DNA from: Actinomycetota bacterium
GTDB taxonomy: Bacteria; Actinomycetota; Thermoleophilia; Solirubrobacterales; Solirubrobacteraceae
Length of the DNA: 20,580 bases
Assembly (NCBI GenBank): GCA_005883255.1
Contig: VAXS01000013.1
Span: 1 to 20,580, forward strand
Direction of reading: 5' to 3'
Made by a program: the position numbers and the translations under genes. Under the pieces are notes generated by a model, which was not told where the DNA came from, searched no databases, and saw only the letters and a list, made by a program, of their open reading frames with translations. Each line of letters opens with the position of its first letter. The stretch's first letter is position 1. Of this stretch, positions 20,043 to 20,580 are shown one piece after another.

Positions 20043-20516
20043 ATGGTCGCAATCGGCATCCTGCTCCTCGTCGCGGGAGTAGTGCTGTTCTTCGTCGAAG
20101 CCCACGTGCCGACGCACGGAGTGCTGGGGGCCGGCGCGCTGGCGGCGTTGGTGGCGGGAGTGGTGCTCCTGGTCCTGGCGGCGGACGCCAGCCTCGCGGT
20201 GGGGCTGGCGATCGGGTTCGTCCTGGCCGGGGTGGGGTCCGCGCTCCTGCTGCTGGGACTGCGGCGGGTGGTGGCGGCGCGCCGGGGCGCGCTGCGGACC
20301 GGGCCCGAGGCGGTGCTGGGACACCTGGGCGTGGTGCGCAGCGCCGCGGACGGCGAGGTGCGCGTGTTCGTGGACGGGGCGCTCTGGCGGGCGCGTCCGT
20401 TCCAGCTGGGTGAGGGGTCCGACCGGCTGCACCCCGGCGACCGGGTGGTCGTGGAGGGGCTGCACGGGCTGACCCTCGACGTGCGCAAGGCCGACGAGCT
20501 GGAGGTCTGGCGATGA
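20043..20516 (+). CDS. NfeD family membrane protein (short form)
   Basis: A 157-residue NfeD-like protein. It has three hydrophobic helices (about residues 2-20, 26-46 and 48-75: AIGILLLVAGVVLFFVEAHV, GVLGAGALAALVAGVVLLVL, LAVGLAIGFVLAGVGSALLLL). A short basic turn (RRVVAARRGAL) and a C-terminal OB-fold domain follow (VLGHLGVVRSA, VRVFVDGALWRARPF, LHPGDRVVVEGLHGLTLDVRK). NfeD partners SPFH proteins in membrane microdomain/quality control. The next gene begins in an ATGA overlap, fitting the usual NfeD-SPFH pair. ATG 20043 is preceded by TACCAT (20027-20032), near-leaderless. Confidence 0.9.
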   Translation: MVAIGILLLVAGVVLFFVEAHVPTHGVLGAGALAALVAGVVLLVLAADASLAVGLAIGFVLAGVGSALLLLGLRRVVAARRGALRTGPEAVLGHLGVVRSAADGEVRVFVDGALWRARPFQLGEGSDRLHPGDRVVVEGLHGLTLDVRKADELEVWR

Positions 20517-20580
20517 TCGGGCTGATTCTGGGAGTGGTCTTCGGGGTGCTGGCCTTCGTCGGGCTGATCGCGGCCGGCGC
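20513..20580 (+). CDS. Start of a membrane protein, probably SPFH/band-7 partner of NfeD (partial)
   Basis: ATG 20513 overlaps the NfeD stop. The 22 codons in the window read MIGLILGVVFGVLAFVGLIA, one hydrophobic N-terminal helix. The SPFH identity is inferred only from the NfeD pairing and the helix; the domain itself is outside the window. Confidence 0.55.
   Translation, partial: MIGLILGVVFGVLAFVGLIAAG

Noticed and set aside
19521..20465. A 314-codon minus-strand frame opposite NfeD
   Set aside because: His/Gln/Arg-rich shadow translation; the plus strand has membrane helices, an OB fold and a coupled neighbour.
1..20580. CRISPR arrays, tRNA or rRNA genes, transposases, attachment sites
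   Set aside because: No spaced repeat arrays, no cloverleaf or rRNA-like stretches, no transposase or integrase motifs were found on either strand by reading.

Overview
The window is very GC-rich, with dense coding on both strands, many convergent overlaps of stop codons and very short gaps. Together with the gene content (PadR regulators, FIST/GAF/GGDEF/HD-GYP signalling, a large secreted penicillin-acylase-type enzyme, short NfeD with an SPFH partner), this suggests a chromosomal segment of a high-GC actinobacterium, most likely of the Thermoleophilia/Solirubrobacterales type. That placement is inferred from protein style, not from a marker gene. No rRNA, tRNA, CRISPR array, insertion sequence or prophage was seen.

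Layout. 1-1659: the 3' part of bioF followed by bioD (biotin synthesis). 1656-3517: a carotenoid-cleavage-oxygenase gene and a divergent PadR-type regulator sharing a strong palindromic operator. 3548-4542: a small hypothetical gene convergent with a YgjP-like metalloprotease. 4579-8157 (minus): FIST, GAF, GAF, GGDEF, GAF and HD-GYP modules in three successive reading frames, a cyclic-di-GMP synthesis/degradation locus. 8185-8484: a small conserved-looking protein. 8436-11588 (minus): a tightly coupled cassette GNAT / metallo-beta-lactamase-fold hydrolase / GNAT / metF. 11624-13039: pyruvate kinase. 13095-15842: secreted Ntn-hydrolase of the penicillin acylase family. 15849-17131 (minus): ABC1/AarF-like kinase. 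17175-18879: SnoaL-like ester cyclase, glyoxalase-II-like hydrolase, glyoxalase-I-like protein. 18979-19374: a second, compositionally different SnoaL-like gene. 19611-20580: two small proteins, then NfeD and the start of a gene that is probably its SPFH partner.

Two patterns cut across the genes. First, four minus-strand coding regions (carotenoid oxygenase, GGDEF module, second GNAT, ABC1 kinase) each change frame at one point, and at that same point a conserved block of roughly 30-60 residues expected for the family is absent while both flanks are well preserved. A fifth frame change sits between FIST and the first GAF domain. This looks like a series of short internal deletions, either assembly joins or real gene decay. 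Second, about a dozen start codons lie about 7-11 bases after a TANNNT-like -10 hexamer, often exactly where +1 should be, pointing to widespread leaderless or near-leaderless transcription. The clearest Shine-Dalgarno-led starts are the carotenoid oxygenase and the SnoaL-like gene at 18979.

Functionally the window mixes core metabolism (biotin, one-carbon, glycolysis), c-di-GMP signalling, aldehyde/thioester-type detoxification (MBL and glyoxalase folds) and membrane quality control (NfeD-SPFH). Nothing forms one obvious novel system. The best leads are the operator-controlled carotenoid oxygenase, the FIST-c-di-GMP protein, the BioF docking-peptide-like tail and the repeated internal deletions.
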